From positions 1-64,000 of the forward strand of contig NZ_WFKI01000012.1 of NCBI RefSeq assembly GCF_009208055.1: a stretch of 64,000 bases of DNA, written 5' to 3'. Source of the DNA: Poseidonibacter ostreae. GTDB taxonomy: Bacteria > Campylobacterota > Campylobacteria > Campylobacterales > Arcobacteraceae. The position numbers and the translations under genes are program-made. The notes beneath the pieces were generated by a model. The model ran no database searches. It was not told where the DNA came from and saw nothing but the letters and a program-made list of their open reading frames with translations. Below, one piece after another: positions 34,652 through 44,127 of the stretch (positions are counted from its first letter, which is position 1; each line of letters opens with the position of its first letter).

Positions 34652-35026
34652 ATGCCAACTATCAATCAACTTGTTAGAAAAGAGCGAAAAAAAGTGATTA
34701 AGAAATCTAAATCACCAGCACTTGACAAATGTCCACAAAGAAGAGGAGTTTGTACTAGAGTATATACTACAACTCCAAAGAAACCTAACTCGGCTTTAAG
34801 AAAAGTTGCAAAAGTTAGATTAACTACTGGTTTTGAAGTTATTTCATATATCGGTGGAGAAGGTCATAACCTTCAAGAGCACTCGATTGTGTTAGTAAGA
34901 GGGGGTAGAGTTAAAGATTTACCTGGTGTTAAATATCACGTTGTTAGAGGTGCTTTAGATACTGCTGGTGTTGCAAACAGAACTGTTGCAAGATCTAAAT
35001 ACGGTACTAAAAAGCCAAAAAAATAA
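34652..35026 (+). CDS. rpsL: 30S ribosomal protein S12
   Basis: 124 aa uS12 of the decoding centre. The streptomycin-relevant TTTPKKPNSALRK near 38-50 and GGRVKDLPGVKYH near 84-96 carry the normal lysines, so a streptomycin-sensitive form is expected. AAGGGAAAG precedes the ATG. rpsG follows by 16 bases. Confidence 0.98.
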   Translation: MPTINQLVRKERKKVIKKSKSPALDKCPQRRGVCTRVYTTTPKKPNSALRKVAKVRLTTGFEVISYIGGEGHNLQEHSIVLVRGGRVKDLPGVKYHVVRGALDTAGVANRTVARSKYGTKKPKK

Positions 35027-35042
35027 GTAGAAGGATAAGAGA

Positions 35043-35510
35043 ATGAGAAGAAGAAAAGCTCCCGTAAGAGAAGTAATGGCTGATCCTATCTACAATAGTA
35101 AAGTGATCACTAAATTTATTAATACAGTAATGTTAGATGGTAGAAAATCTACTGCGCAAAAAATCATGTATGGTGCAATTGCAAACTTAGATGCTAGAGG
35201 TGAAGAATCTGGTATTGAATTATTTGAAAAAGCAATTGAAAATGTTAAACCACTTTTAGAAGTTAAATCTAGAAGAGTTGGTGGAGCTACATACCAAGTA
35301 CCTGTTGAAGTTAGACCTGTAAGAAGACAAACTTTAGCATTAAGATGGTTAGTTGACGCTGCTAGAAAAAGAAACGAAAGAACTATGGTAGAAAGATTAG
35401 CAAACGAATTATTCGAATGTGCTAACGACAGAGGTGCATCATTCAAGAAGAAAGAAGATATGCATAGAATGGCTGAAGCAAATAAAGCATTTGCTCACTA
35501 TAGATGGTAA
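35043..35510 (+). CDS. rpsG: 30S ribosomal protein S7
   Basis: 155 aa uS7, which nucleates assembly of the 30S head. It begins MRRRKAPVREVMADP and contains VGGATYQVPVEVRP near 79-92 and the C-terminal KEDMHRMAEANKAFAHYRW. AAGGATAAG precedes the ATG. It is the middle gene of rpsL-rpsG-fusA. Confidence 0.98.
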   Translation: MRRRKAPVREVMADPIYNSKVITKFINTVMLDGRKSTAQKIMYGAIANLDARGEESGIELFEKAIENVKPLLEVKSRRVGGATYQVPVEVRPVRRQTLALRWLVDAARKRNERTMVERLANELFECANDRGASFKKKEDMHRMAEANKAFAHYRW

Positions 35511-35516
35511 TCTGAA

Positions 35517-37625
35517 ATGGCAAGAAAAACTCCCCTAAACAGATTAAGAAATATTGGTATTGCTGCTCATATTGATGCAGGTAAAACTACAACAACTGAA
35601 AGAATTTTATTCTATACAGGTGTTGAGCATAAAATCGGTGAAGTTCATGATGGTGCTGCTACTATGGACTGGATGGAACAAGAGCAAGAAAGAGGTATTA
35701 CAATTACTTCTGCTGCTACAACTTGTCACTGGAAACACCCAAAGACTAACGATGATTTAATGATTAATATTATTGATACTCCAGGTCACGTTGACTTTAC
35801 TATTGAAGTTGAAAGATCTATGAGAGTACTTGATGGTGCTGTTGCAGTATTCTGTTCAGTTGGTGGGGTTCAACCACAATCTGAAACAGTTTGGAGACAA
35901 GCTAACAAGTATAGAGTTCCAAGAATGATTTTTGTTAATAAAATGGATAGAACAGGTGCAGATTTCTTCAATGTTGAAGAGCAAGTTAATACAAGACTTA
36001 AATCTAATGCTATTCCTATTCAAATTCCTATTGGAGCTGAAGAAAACTTCCAAGGTGTTGTTGATTTAGTTACAATGAAAGCTATCGTTTGGGATCAAGA
36101 TGCTGCAATGGGTTCTAACTATCATGTTGAAGAAATTCCAGCTGATTTATTAGATACTGCTACAACTTATAGAGAACAAATGGTTGAAGCTGCTGCTGAA
36201 GCTGATGATGATTTAATGAATAAATACCTTGATGGTGAAGAATTAACTGAAGATGAAATTGTTGCTGGTCTTAAAAAAGGTTGTCTTAATATGACAATTA
36301 CTCCAATGACTTGTGGTACTGCATTTAAAAACAAAGGTGTTCAAACTTTACTTGACGCAGTTGCAATGTACTTACCATCTCCATTAGAAGTTGAAGATAT
36401 TAAAGGTGAAACTCAAGAAGGTGAACCTGTGATTGTTCCATCTACTGATGATGGTGAAGTTGCTGGTCTTGCATTTAAGATTATGACAGATCCTTTTGTT
36501 GGACAATTAACTTTCACAAGAATCTATAGAGGTGTTCTTAAGTCTGGTACTTATGTAATGAATTCAACTAAGATGAAAAAAGAAAGAATCGGAAGACTTC
36601 TTAAGATGCATGCAATCAAAAGAGAAGAAGTTAACGAATTATATGCTGGAGAAATCGGTGCAGTTGTTGGTTTAAAAACTACAATTACTGGTGATACATT
36701 AGCATCTTCTGAAGATCCAGTTATCTTAGAAAGAATGGATTTCCCAGAACCAGTTATTTCTGTTGCAGTTGAGCCAAAAACTAAAGCTGACCAAGAAAAA
36801 ATGGGTATTGCTTTAGGAAAATTAGCTCAAGAAGATCCATCATTTAGAGTTGCAACTGATGAAGAATCTGGACAAACTATTATTTCAGGAATGGGTGAAT
36901 TACACCTTGAAATTCTTGTTGATAGAATGAAAAGAGAATTCTCTGTTGAAGCTGAAGTTGGTGCTCCTCAAGTTGCATATAGAGAAACTATTAAAAATGC
37001 AGTTCAACAAGAGTACAAATACGCTAAACAATCTGGTGGTAAAGGTCAATATGGTCATGTATATTTAACTATTACACCAATGGCTGCTGATTCTGAAGAA
37101 AACTACATCTTTACATCATCTATCAAAGGTGGATCTGTTCCAAAAGAATACGTTCCTGCAGTTGATAAAGGTTGTCAAGAAGCTATGGCTGGTGGTATTT
37201 TAGCTGGTTATCCATTAGTTAACATTGCAGTTGATTTATATGATGGTTCTTACCATGATGTTGATTCATCTGAAATGGCATTTAAACTTGCTGCTTCTAT
37301 GGGATTCAAAAAAGGTTGTAGATCAGACGCTGCTCAACCTGTAATTTTAGAACCTATTATGAAAGTAGAAATTGAAACTCCTGAAGATTATATGGGAGAT
37401 GTTATCGGTGACGTTAACAAAAGAAGAGGACAAGTACAATCTATGGATGATAGAGCTGGTGTTAAACTAGTTGTAGCAATGATTCCATTAGCTGAAATGT
37501 TCGGTTACTCTACAGACTTAAGATCTATGTCTCAAGGTAGAGCAACTTATTCTATGATTTTTGATAACTACATGGACGTTCCTAAGAATGTTTCTGAAGA
37601 AATCATTAAAAAGAGAAATGGTTAA
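35517..37625 (+). CDS. fusA: Elongation factor G
   Basis: 702 aa translocase GTPase. The P loop AHIDAGKTTTTERIL (17-31), switch I QEQERGITITSA, DTPGHVDFT and NKMDRTGADF are present. Domain IV includes GQYGHVYLTI and the diphthamide-like tip region. The C terminus is RATYSMIFDNYMDVPKNVSEEIIKKRNG. It begins six bases after rpsG. tuf is not part of this operon; it sits at 17774. Confidence 0.98.
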   Translation: MARKTPLNRLRNIGIAAHIDAGKTTTTERILFYTGVEHKIGEVHDGAATMDWMEQEQERGITITSAATTCHWKHPKTNDDLMINIIDTPGHVDFTIEVERSMRVLDGAVAVFCSVGGVQPQSETVWRQANKYRVPRMIFVNKMDRTGADFFNVEEQVNTRLKSNAIPIQIPIGAEENFQGVVDLVTMKAIVWDQDAAMGSNYHVEEIPADLLDTATTYREQMVEAAAEADDDLMNKYLDGEELTEDEIVAGLKKGCLNMTITPMTCGTAFKNKGVQTLLDAVAMYLPSPLEVEDIKGETQEGEPVIVPSTDDGEVAGLAFKIMTDPFVGQLTFTRIYRGVLKSGTYVMNSTKMKKERIGRLLKMHAIKREEVNELYAGEIGAVVGLKTTITGDTLASSEDPVILERMDFPEPVISVAVEPKTKADQEKMGIALGKLAQEDPSFRVATDEESGQTIISGMGELHLEILVDRMKREFSVEAEVGAPQVAYRETIKNAVQQEYKYAKQSGGKGQYGHVYLTITPMAADSEENYIFTSSIKGGSVPKEYVPAVDKGCQEAMAGGILAGYPLVNIAVDLYDGSYHDVDSSEMAFKLAASMGFKKGCRSDAAQPVILEPIMKVEIETPEDYMGDVIGDVNKRRGQVQSMDDRAGVKLVVAMIPLAEMFGYSTDLRSMSQGRATYSMIFDNYMDVPKNVSEEIIKKRNG

Positions 37626-37645
37626 TATCTAAATATTAACTAAGT

Positions 37646-37680
37646 AAAAAAGCCTTATCTTCGGATAAGGCTTTTTTTTT
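37646..37680 (+). terminator. Terminator after fusA with UUCG tetraloop
   Basis: Perfect 8-bp stem (37652-37659 with 37664-37671) closed C(TTCG)G, followed by nine T residues and preceded by six A residues. A textbook intrinsic terminator, potentially bidirectional. Confidence 0.93.
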
Positions 37681-37733
37681 GCTCAATTTTTTATAAATAT
37701 AGAGCTAATAGTATGATTTAAAAGTATTTATTA

Positions 37734-37739
37734 TATAAT
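37734..37739 (+). promoter_or_regulatory. Candidate -10 for nadK-recN
   Basis: TATAAT after TATTTAT, 64 bases before the nadK start and after the fusA terminator. Confidence 0.5.
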
Positions 37740-37802
37740 ATTTATTAAAACTGTTTAAAAATAGTCCCCCAAATCCATTAAACGAAAGATAGAGTTATTA
37801 CA

Positions 37803-38669
37803 TTGAAATTAAATAAAAACTTAGAACTATTATCATCAACAAACAAAGCTGGAATAATATTAAGACCTTCAAGTCCAGAACTTGAAGAAGTATTTGATAA
37901 TATAAAATCAATATTTGAAAAGAATAATATTGAAGTATTTTTAGAAGATAATTCTGCAAATATGATTAATCAAAAAGGCTTGTCTTTAGATGAGCTTTGT
38001 AGTAAAGTAGATTTTTTAGTTTCAGTTGGCGGTGATGGTACTTTATTATCAGTAGTTAGAAAATCTTTTAATTATAATAAGCCAGTTTTAGGTATAAACT
38101 TAGGAACTCTTGGGTTTTTAACTGATATCTCAATGGATGAATTAGAAAACTTTTTACATGATTTTAAAAATGACAATTACAAAATTGATAATCGTATGAT
38201 GATAAAAGGTGCAATTAACTTAAATACATTTGTTGCTTTTAATGATATTGTAATTTCAAGAAAATCTATTTCTTCAATGATTAAAATTGATGCAAAGATT
38301 GATAATAAACATTTTAATTCTTATTATGGTGATGGAGTAATAATCTCAACGCCAACAGGTTCTACTGCATATAATTTGTCAGTAGGGGGTCCTATAGTTT
38401 ATCCTTTAACTGAAGCTTTTATTATTACTCCTATTGCACCTCATTCATTAACTCAAAGACCTTTAGTAATGCCAGCAGATTTTGAAATTGAATTCACTAT
38501 TACTGATGCACAAGGTGCAGTTGTAATTGTAGATGGACAAGATATTTATGAAGTAGAAGAGAATGAGACTATAAAAATTAAGATTTCAAATCAAAATGCA
38601 AAAATGATACATCGATGTCAAAGAAACTATTTTGAAGTTTTAAATGAAAAACTAAGATGGGGAAATTAA
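37803..38669 (+). CDS. nadK: NAD kinase
   Basis: 288 aa ATP-dependent NAD kinase producing NADP. The GGDGTLL motif is near 79-85, with the NE/D loop AFNDIVIS near 139-146, TPTGSTAYNLSVGGP near 179-193 and the C-terminal HSLTQRPLVMP. The start is TTG at 37803, with no good in-frame ATG before the conserved region; the ribosome site is weak. recN begins four bases after the stop. Confidence 0.94.
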   Translation: MKLNKNLELLSSTNKAGIILRPSSPELEEVFDNIKSIFEKNNIEVFLEDNSANMINQKGLSLDELCSKVDFLVSVGGDGTLLSVVRKSFNYNKPVLGINLGTLGFLTDISMDELENFLHDFKNDNYKIDNRMMIKGAINLNTFVAFNDIVISRKSISSMIKIDAKIDNKHFNSYYGDGVIISTPTGSTAYNLSVGGPIVYPLTEAFIITPIAPHSLTQRPLVMPADFEIEFTITDAQGAVVIVDGQDIYEVEENETIKIKISNQNAKMIHRCQRNYFEVLNEKLRWGN

Positions 38670-38673
38670 TTAT

Positions 38674-40209
38674 ATGATTAATAGAATTTATTTAAAAGAT
38701 TGTTTATCTTTCAAAGAAATTGATTTAGAATTCAATAAAGGGCTTAATGTATTTACCGGACCTAGTGGTGCTGGAAAGTCTATATTAATGCAAGCTATTT
38801 TATCTTTATTTGCGCAAAGTGATGTAAGAGCCAATTTAGGAGAAGTTTTACTTAGTGATTCTAAAATTATAGATGAATTATATGATTTAGATTTGAATGA
38901 TGATATTATTATCAAAACTATAAAAAAAGAGAAAGTTAGATTCTTTATAAATAATCAAACAATTTCAAAGAAAAATTTAAATACTTTCTCTTCTAAATTA
39001 ATTAAACATTTAAACCTAAGAGATACTTCAGATTTTGAGAGTTTTAAACTATTAAACTTTTTAGATAAATTATCTTCAATAAATGATAGAAAGTTTATAG
39101 AAATAAAATCAAATTTTGATTTAGTATACAAAGAGCTTGTTGTTCTTAAAAAAGAGCTAGAAAAAATCAAAAATGATGAATTGAAAATTGAAGACCTAAA
39201 AGAGTTTGCTAAATTTGAAATTGAAAAAATTGAAGCAATAAATCCAACACTAGATGAATATGAAGAGTTAAACTTATTAAAAAGAAAACTTTCTAAAAAA
39301 GATAAAATTGAAGATGCTATAAAAGATGCTAGTGAAATTTTAAATTATAGACATAGTGTTTCAAATACATTAGAACTACTAGAAGAGGATTCTAGTTTTT
39401 TTGATGAAACAATGAATGAGCTAAATAATATATTTGAAAAATTTAATGATTCATTATTTGAGTTAGAAGATATTGATATTGAAACAGTATTAACAAGAAT
39501 TGAAAAACTTGCATCTTTACAAAAAAGATTTGGTTCAATAGAATCAGCATTAGAGTATAAAGAAGAAAAGAAAAAAGAGCTTCTTTCTTATGATAATATT
39601 ACTTTTGAAAAATCAGTTTTAGAAAAAAAGATTGATAAGTTAACAAATGAAGTAAACAAATTATCTTTAGAAATCTCAGTATATAGAAAAAATAGTGTAG
39701 TAATACTAGAAGATAAAATAAATGAGTATTTAAAATTTTTATACCTTTCAAATGCAAAAATTACAATTCAAGAAAAAAATTTAGATTCATTCGGTATTGA
39801 TGAAGTTTATTTTGAATTAAACGGTGTTAGTTTAAATACTATAAGTTCTGGAGAATATAATAGGTTACGTTTAGCACTTTTAACTTCAATGAGTGAATTT
39901 GATATTATTGAAAATGGTGTTTTATTCTTAGATGAAATTGATGCTAACTTAAGTGGTAAAGAAAGTGATGCAATTGCAAATGTTTTATCAACTTTATCAA
40001 ACTCTTATCAAATATTTGCAATTTCACATCAACCCCAGCTAACATCTGTATCTTCTCAGCACTTTTTAGTTGATAAAAAAGATGGTATTTCTACTATTAA
40101 GTTACTAAGTAAAGATGAAAGAATAAATGAAATAGCAAGAATGATAAGTGGTGAAAAAATTACAAAAAATGCAATTGAATTTGCAAAAAATCTTTTAATA
40201 AAAAAATAA
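38674..40209 (+). CDS. recN: DNA repair protein RecN (SMC-like)
   Basis: 511 aa SMC-family ATPase of double-strand-break repair. Walker A GPSGAGKS is at 29-36, the signature-like LNTISSGEYNRLRLALLTSM near 386-405, and Walker B GVLFLDEIDANLSGKES near 414-430. Between these lie two coiled-coil stretches (about 155-215 and 300-350) that are shorter than in E. coli RecN (about 553 aa). ATG start, four bases after nadK, a neighbour seen in many bacteria. Confidence 0.93.
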   Translation: MINRIYLKDCLSFKEIDLEFNKGLNVFTGPSGAGKSILMQAILSLFAQSDVRANLGEVLLSDSKIIDELYDLDLNDDIIIKTIKKEKVRFFINNQTISKKNLNTFSSKLIKHLNLRDTSDFESFKLLNFLDKLSSINDRKFIEIKSNFDLVYKELVVLKKELEKIKNDELKIEDLKEFAKFEIEKIEAINPTLDEYEELNLLKRKLSKKDKIEDAIKDASEILNYRHSVSNTLELLEEDSSFFDETMNELNNIFEKFNDSLFELEDIDIETVLTRIEKLASLQKRFGSIESALEYKEEKKKELLSYDNITFEKSVLEKKIDKLTNEVNKLSLEISVYRKNSVVILEDKINEYLKFLYLSNAKITIQEKNLDSFGIDEVYFELNGVSLNTISSGEYNRLRLALLTSMSEFDIIENGVLFLDEIDANLSGKESDAIANVLSTLSNSYQIFAISHQPQLTSVSSQHFLVDKKDGISTIKLLSKDERINEIARMISGEKITKNAIEFAKNLLIKK

Positions 40210-40213
40210 AATT

Positions 40214-40241
40214 AATTTGGTAAAAATATTTTTACCAAATT
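40214..40241 (+). terminator. Palindromic terminator after recN
   Basis: A perfect 28-base palindrome whose arms include GGTAAAAA and TTTTTACC, four bases after the recN stop. The T run lies within the arm, so termination strength is uncertain. Confidence 0.55.
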
Positions 40242-40505
40242 GAAATAAAAAATAATAAAAAAACTCTAAAATTAAAAACTCCTATAAAATAGTATCTCTT
40301 GTTCATTTATAGTATTAATATAAGTAAAATATAACTTATAAATAAGTAAATACTATATTAGTTTTTATTATAAATATTTCCAAAAAGCAAAACTCTTAAA
40401 TAAGTATTATTAATACTTCATATTTTAGTTTTAATTAAGATATTAAAACTATAATTGTATGTTTTAGTTGGTATTTTTGTATACCAAGTTAAATGAGGAG
40501 GGAAA
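40242..40505 (+). other. A+T-rich spacer and sox promoter region
   Basis: This 264-base stretch contains no plausible gene on either strand. It is extremely A+T-rich with several short TATA-like words. The recognisable elements are a TATAAT at 40450-40455, an inverted repeat at 40468-40487 and the strong GAGGAGGG ribosome site for soxC. This is the longest gene-free gap in the window. Confidence 0.7.
40450..40487 (+). promoter_or_regulatory. sox operon promoter with downstream inverted repeat
   Basis: TATAAT at 40450-40455 is a good -10. About 13 bases downstream, TTGGTAT (40468-40474) and ATACCAA (40481-40487) form a 7-bp inverted repeat with a 6-base spacer, at the expected start of the transcript. 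It could be an operator for a repressor such as the ArsR/SoxR type that controls sox genes elsewhere, or a small leader hairpin. No regulator gene is adjacent. Confidence 0.5.
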
Positions 40506-41831
40506 ATGACGAAAATTAGTAAAAATTCTGATAAGAGTTTGGAGTCAAATTCTGTAGAGCAATCTAGTAGAAGAGACTTTTTTAAAAAGACAGCTATTTA
40601 TTCAGCTAGTGCTTTAACTGCAGCTACAGTTCTTGCACCAATTAAATTAAAAGCTGATGATGAAAATATAACTCATCATGTTGAGTGGGGAACTAAACTT
40701 GGTGATAAAGTTGATAAGTACCCATATGGTGTGCCTTCACCTTATGAACACAATAATGTAAGACGTGTACATGATTTATTATCTTCAGGTGATAGATATG
40801 CAACTGTTTCAATGTCTCCATTACATCAACAAGAAGGTATTATTACACCAAATGGTTTATTCTTTACAAGAAATCATGGTGGAACAGCTCATATTGATCC
40901 AAATAAATTTAGATTAATGATTCATGGTTTAGTAAAAAAACCAATTGTTTTAACTTTAGAACAATTAAAAAGATATCCATCTGAATCACGAATTCACTTT
41001 ATCGAGTGTCCTGCAAACGGATCTACTGGATGGAGAGGACCTCAATTTAATAACTTACAATTTGTTAAAGGAATGATGAGTTCTGCAGAATGGACTGGGG
41101 TAAAACTTAGTGTATTATTAGAAGACTTAGGTCTTAAACCTGAAGCACAATGGGCTTTAGTTGAAGGTAGTGATAACTCTGAAATGGGAAGAACTATTCC
41201 AATTGAAAAAATCTTAGATGATGCTATGCTTGTTTGGGGACAAAATGGGGAACCATTAAGACCAGAGCAAGGTTATCCAGTTAGATTACTAGTTCCAGGT
41301 TGGGAAGGTAATTTAAATGTTAAATGGGTTAAAAGAATAGAATTCTCTGATAAACCATGGCATGCAAAAGAAGAAACTTCAAAATATACAATGTTACAAC
41401 CAAGTGGTAAGGCGATTAATTTCTTCTGGCCTATGGAAGTAAACTCAATTATTACTTCACCATGTCCTGAAGTTCCATGGACTGACCTTAAAAAAGGTGA
41501 TATGGTTGAAATTTCTGGTATTGCTTGGTCTGGTAGAGGTACAATCAAAACTGTTGATATCTCATTAGATGGTGGTAAAAACTGGGTTGAAGCAGAACTT
41601 AAAGGTTTAGTACTTCCTAAATCTTGGACAAGATTCTCTTATATTATTAAATGGGATGGAAAGAAAAAAGTTCTATTATCTCGTGCAATTGATGATACAG
41701 GACATATTCAACCTTCAATTGATAAATTAATTGGAAATGTTGGTGTTGAAGGTATTTATCATAGAAACCCAATCGTTGGATGGGAAGTAACATCAAAAGG
41801 AGTTGTAAATAATGTTCATGTTAGATCTTAA
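40506..41831 (+). CDS. soxC: Sulfane dehydrogenase molybdenum subunit SoxC
   Basis: 441 aa molybdopterin oxidoreductase of the sulfite-oxidase family. SoxCD oxidises the cysteine-bound sulfane sulfur on SoxY. A Tat motif SRRDFFK (21-27) and hydrophobic stretch to about 48 predict export after cofactor insertion. FFTRNHGGTAHID lies near 119-131; the Mo-ligand Cys168 is in FIECPANG. A C-terminal dimerisation domain begins near 310. The start has a very strong GAGGAGGG site. The last 20 bases overlap soxD. It is the first gene of the sox cluster. Confidence 0.95.
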   Translation: MTKISKNSDKSLESNSVEQSSRRDFFKKTAIYSASALTAATVLAPIKLKADDENITHHVEWGTKLGDKVDKYPYGVPSPYEHNNVRRVHDLLSSGDRYATVSMSPLHQQEGIITPNGLFFTRNHGGTAHIDPNKFRLMIHGLVKKPIVLTLEQLKRYPSESRIHFIECPANGSTGWRGPQFNNLQFVKGMMSSAEWTGVKLSVLLEDLGLKPEAQWALVEGSDNSEMGRTIPIEKILDDAMLVWGQNGEPLRPEQGYPVRLLVPGWEGNLNVKWVKRIEFSDKPWHAKEETSKYTMLQPSGKAINFFWPMEVNSIITSPCPEVPWTDLKKGDMVEISGIAWSGRGTIKTVDISLDGGKNWVEAELKGLVLPKSWTRFSYIIKWDGKKKVLLSRAIDDTGHIQPSIDKLIGNVGVEGIYHRNPIVGWEVTSKGVVNNVHVRS

Positions 41832-42882
41832 AAAATCATTATTAGCTGTTGGTGTTATATCTTCACTTTTAATAACAAGTGCAGCAGCTACTGAGAAGAA
41901 AAATATTGATGGTGCGGTTATATATCCAGTTAAAGATGGAATGTATACAGCTTATGCTGTTAGTGAACAAAAGAAAAAAGGTTTCAGTGCACATGGTAGA
42001 ATGCCAACTGCAAATGAAATTAAAGCTTGGGATACAGATGTAATGCCTGATGGCCATGGTTTGCCTGTTGGTGAAGGTTCTGTAGAATTTGGTGATGAAT
42101 TATACGAAGCACAATGTGCTATGTGTCATGGAGATTTTGGAGCTGGTGGAGTAGGTGGTTATCCTACATTAGCTGGTGGTCAAGGTTCTTTAAAAAATCA
42201 ATTAGGTTTAGAAGGTACTGAAGGTCCTAGAAAAACTATTGGTTCATATTGGCCTTATGCAAGTACTCTTTTTTGGTACATAAAAACTGCAATGCCTTTC
42301 CCTAATCCAAAATCTTTATCTGACAATGAAGTTTATGCACTTACAGCATATTTATTATCTGTAAATGGTATTAAAGCTAATGGTGAAGAAATTGATGATG
42401 AATTTGTTTTAAGTAATGAAAACTTTATGGATGTTAAAATGAATAATCCAGATGGTTTCTACCCAGTTCATCCAGATAGAAATGATCTTAAAGAGCAAAG
42501 AGGTCCTTTAGCACAAGGAACTAGATGTATGAAAGATTGTGAACAACCAGAACCAATGAGTATTAATGCTGAAATTGATGTAGGGTTTGATCCTGCTATT
42601 AGTACAGTAAAAAGCTTGCCAAAAGTTGAAGAAACTGCTACAGTTTCAAAAGCTGCTATGGTTTATGAAGCTAGTTGTAGTGCATGTCATGCTAATGCAG
42701 CAATTGGAGCACCTGTTCTTGGAGATAAAGAAGCTTGGGCTGAAGTTGTTAAAAAAGGTATTGACAAAGTTTATGCAAATGGAATTAATGGAATAAATGC
42801 AATGCCACCTAAAGGTGGAGCAGATTTATCTGATGAAGAATTTAATGAAGTAGTTGATTATATGATTAACTCAAGTAAATAA
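41812..42882 (+). CDS. soxD: Sulfane dehydrogenase cytochrome subunit SoxD
   Basis: 356 aa exported dihaem cytochrome c, the electron-accepting partner of SoxC. A signal peptide (about 1-26) is followed by haem motifs CAMCH (102-106) and CSACH (289-293). The segment YPVKDGMYTAYAVSEQKKKGFSAHGRMPTANEIKAWDTDV is typical of SoxD. The ATG at 41812 has AAAGGAG at normal spacing; an ATG at 41818 is possible. It overlaps soxC by 20 bases, consistent with an obligate pair. Confidence 0.94.
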   Translation: MFMLDLKKSLLAVGVISSLLITSAAATEKKNIDGAVIYPVKDGMYTAYAVSEQKKKGFSAHGRMPTANEIKAWDTDVMPDGHGLPVGEGSVEFGDELYEAQCAMCHGDFGAGGVGGYPTLAGGQGSLKNQLGLEGTEGPRKTIGSYWPYASTLFWYIKTAMPFPNPKSLSDNEVYALTAYLLSVNGIKANGEEIDDEFVLSNENFMDVKMNNPDGFYPVHPDRNDLKEQRGPLAQGTRCMKDCEQPEPMSINAEIDVGFDPAISTVKSLPKVEETATVSKAAMVYEASCSACHANAAIGAPVLGDKEAWAEVVKKGIDKVYANGINGINAMPPKGGADLSDEEFNEVVDYMINSSK

Positions 42883-42895
42883 AAGAGGAGAACTA

Positions 42896-43246
42896 ATGAA
42901 ATTAGCAAAAAGTTTACTAATAGCATCAGCTATTAGTGGTTTAATGGCAATAAGTAGTTTCGCAGGAGATGATTTAGTTAAGCAAGGTGAGAAAATTTTT
43001 ATGACTAAAAATTTAGGTAACTGTTTAGCATGTCATGCTGCAAATGGAAAGAATGTAGATGGACCAGGAAGTATGGGACCAAAATTACAAGCTTTACAAT
43101 ATTGGCCGGATGAAGCCTTATATCAAAAAATATATGACCCATACACTACTAATCCAATTTCAGCAATGCCAGCATTTGGTAAAAATGGTTGGTTAAGTGA
43201 TTCACAAATTAAAGCAGTAGTTGCTTATTTAAAAACAATTAAATAA
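42896..43246 (+). CDS. soxX: SoxAX cytochrome complex subunit SoxX
   Basis: 116 aa exported monohaem cytochrome c. Signal peptide about 1-23; haem motif CLACH (43-47); KNVDGPGSMGPKL after the haem and the likely Met ligand in AMPAFGKNG near 93-101. SoxX pairs with SoxA to attach thiosulfate to SoxY. RAGAGGAGAA-type ribosome site (AAGAGGAG) before the ATG, 13 bases after soxD. Confidence 0.94.
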   Translation: MKLAKSLLIASAISGLMAISSFAGDDLVKQGEKIFMTKNLGNCLACHAANGKNVDGPGSMGPKLQALQYWPDEALYQKIYDPYTTNPISAMPAFGKNGWLSDSQIKAVVAYLKTIK

Positions 43247-43265
43247 TATTATAAAAGGAAATAAA

Positions 43266-43715
43266 ATGAACAGAAGAAATTTTTTAAGCTTAGGACTAGG
43301 TGCACTAGCAGTTTCAATGGCGCCATCAACTTTAAGTGCTATTAACTTTAGAGAAACAAAACCAAAAGCATGGACAGCAACAAAAGTTGATGCATCTATT
43401 AAAGAAATTTTTGGTGATGCTGCTAAAGGTGAAGGTAAGATTAAATTAAAAGCTCCAGATATTGCAGAAAATGGTGCAGTTATTCCTGTAACAGTTTCTA
43501 CAAAATTGAATGCTAAAACAGTAGCAATTTTCCAAGATGCAAATCCAGAAAGTACAGTTGCAGTATTTACTGTTCCTGAAAATGGAATTGTTGACTATTC
43601 AGTAAGAATTAAAATGGCTAAAACAGGTACTGTTACAGTAGTAGCAGAAGTTGATGGAAAATTAATCCAAGCTTCAAAACTTGTAAAAGTTACAATTGGT
43701 GGATGTGGAGGTTGA
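43266..43715 (+). CDS. soxY: Thiosulfate oxidation carrier protein SoxY
   Basis: 149 aa carrier whose C-terminal GGCGG places the substrate-binding Cys147 on a flexible arm; sulfur intermediates stay covalently bound there through the cycle. The N-terminal NRRNFLSLG with a hydrophobic stretch to about 24 is a Tat-type signal, by which SoxYZ is exported as a folded complex. AAAAGGAAA precedes the ATG. soxZ follows after 67 bases. Confidence 0.96.
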   Translation: MNRRNFLSLGLGALAVSMAPSTLSAINFRETKPKAWTATKVDASIKEIFGDAAKGEGKIKLKAPDIAENGAVIPVTVSTKLNAKTVAIFQDANPESTVAVFTVPENGIVDYSVRIKMAKTGTVTVVAEVDGKLIQASKLVKVTIGGCGG

Positions 43716-43782
43716 TTTAATTCAACACCTGTATAAATATTAATAAAATAAATAATGAATAGAAAATAAAAGGAAAAATATT

Positions 43783-44088
43783 ATGGCAAAAAAAACTAGA
43801 ATTAAAGCAAAATTAAAAAAAGGTATAGTAACTGTTAAAGCATTAGCTTCACATGCAATGTTAAGTTACCAAGAAGCTGAGAAAGCTAAAAAAGAAGTTA
43901 ACTTTATTACTTATTTAGTAGCAAAAGTTAATGATAAAATTGTTTATGAAGTATCAACAAGCCAATTTTTATCTAAAAACCCATACATGAAATTTCAATT
44001 TAGAGGTGCTGAAAAAGGTGATAAAATTGAAATCACTTGGACAGATTTAAAAGGCGAAACTCAAACGAGTTCAGCAAAAATTAAATAG
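43783..44088 (+). CDS. soxZ: Thiosulfate oxidation carrier complex protein SoxZ
   Basis: 101 aa partner of SoxY with the immunoglobulin-like SoxZ fold and no signal peptide, as it is co-exported with SoxY. The segment TRIKAKLKKGIVTVKALASHAM and the end of WTDLKGETQTSSAKIK are typical. AAAAGGAAAA precedes the ATG. Confidence 0.95.
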   Translation: MAKKTRIKAKLKKGIVTVKALASHAMLSYQEAEKAKKEVNFITYLVAKVNDKIVYEVSTSQFLSKNPYMKFQFRGAEKGDKIEITWTDLKGETQTSSAKIK

Positions 44089-44127
44089 TTACTTAAGTGT
44101 AATTAACAAAATCTAAGGAGAGAGATC

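Noticed and set aside
40242..40449. Possible small gene or small RNA in the A+T-rich gap before soxC
   Set aside because: No start with a ribosome site leads to a frame with coding-like composition, and no promoter-terminator pair encloses a structured region.
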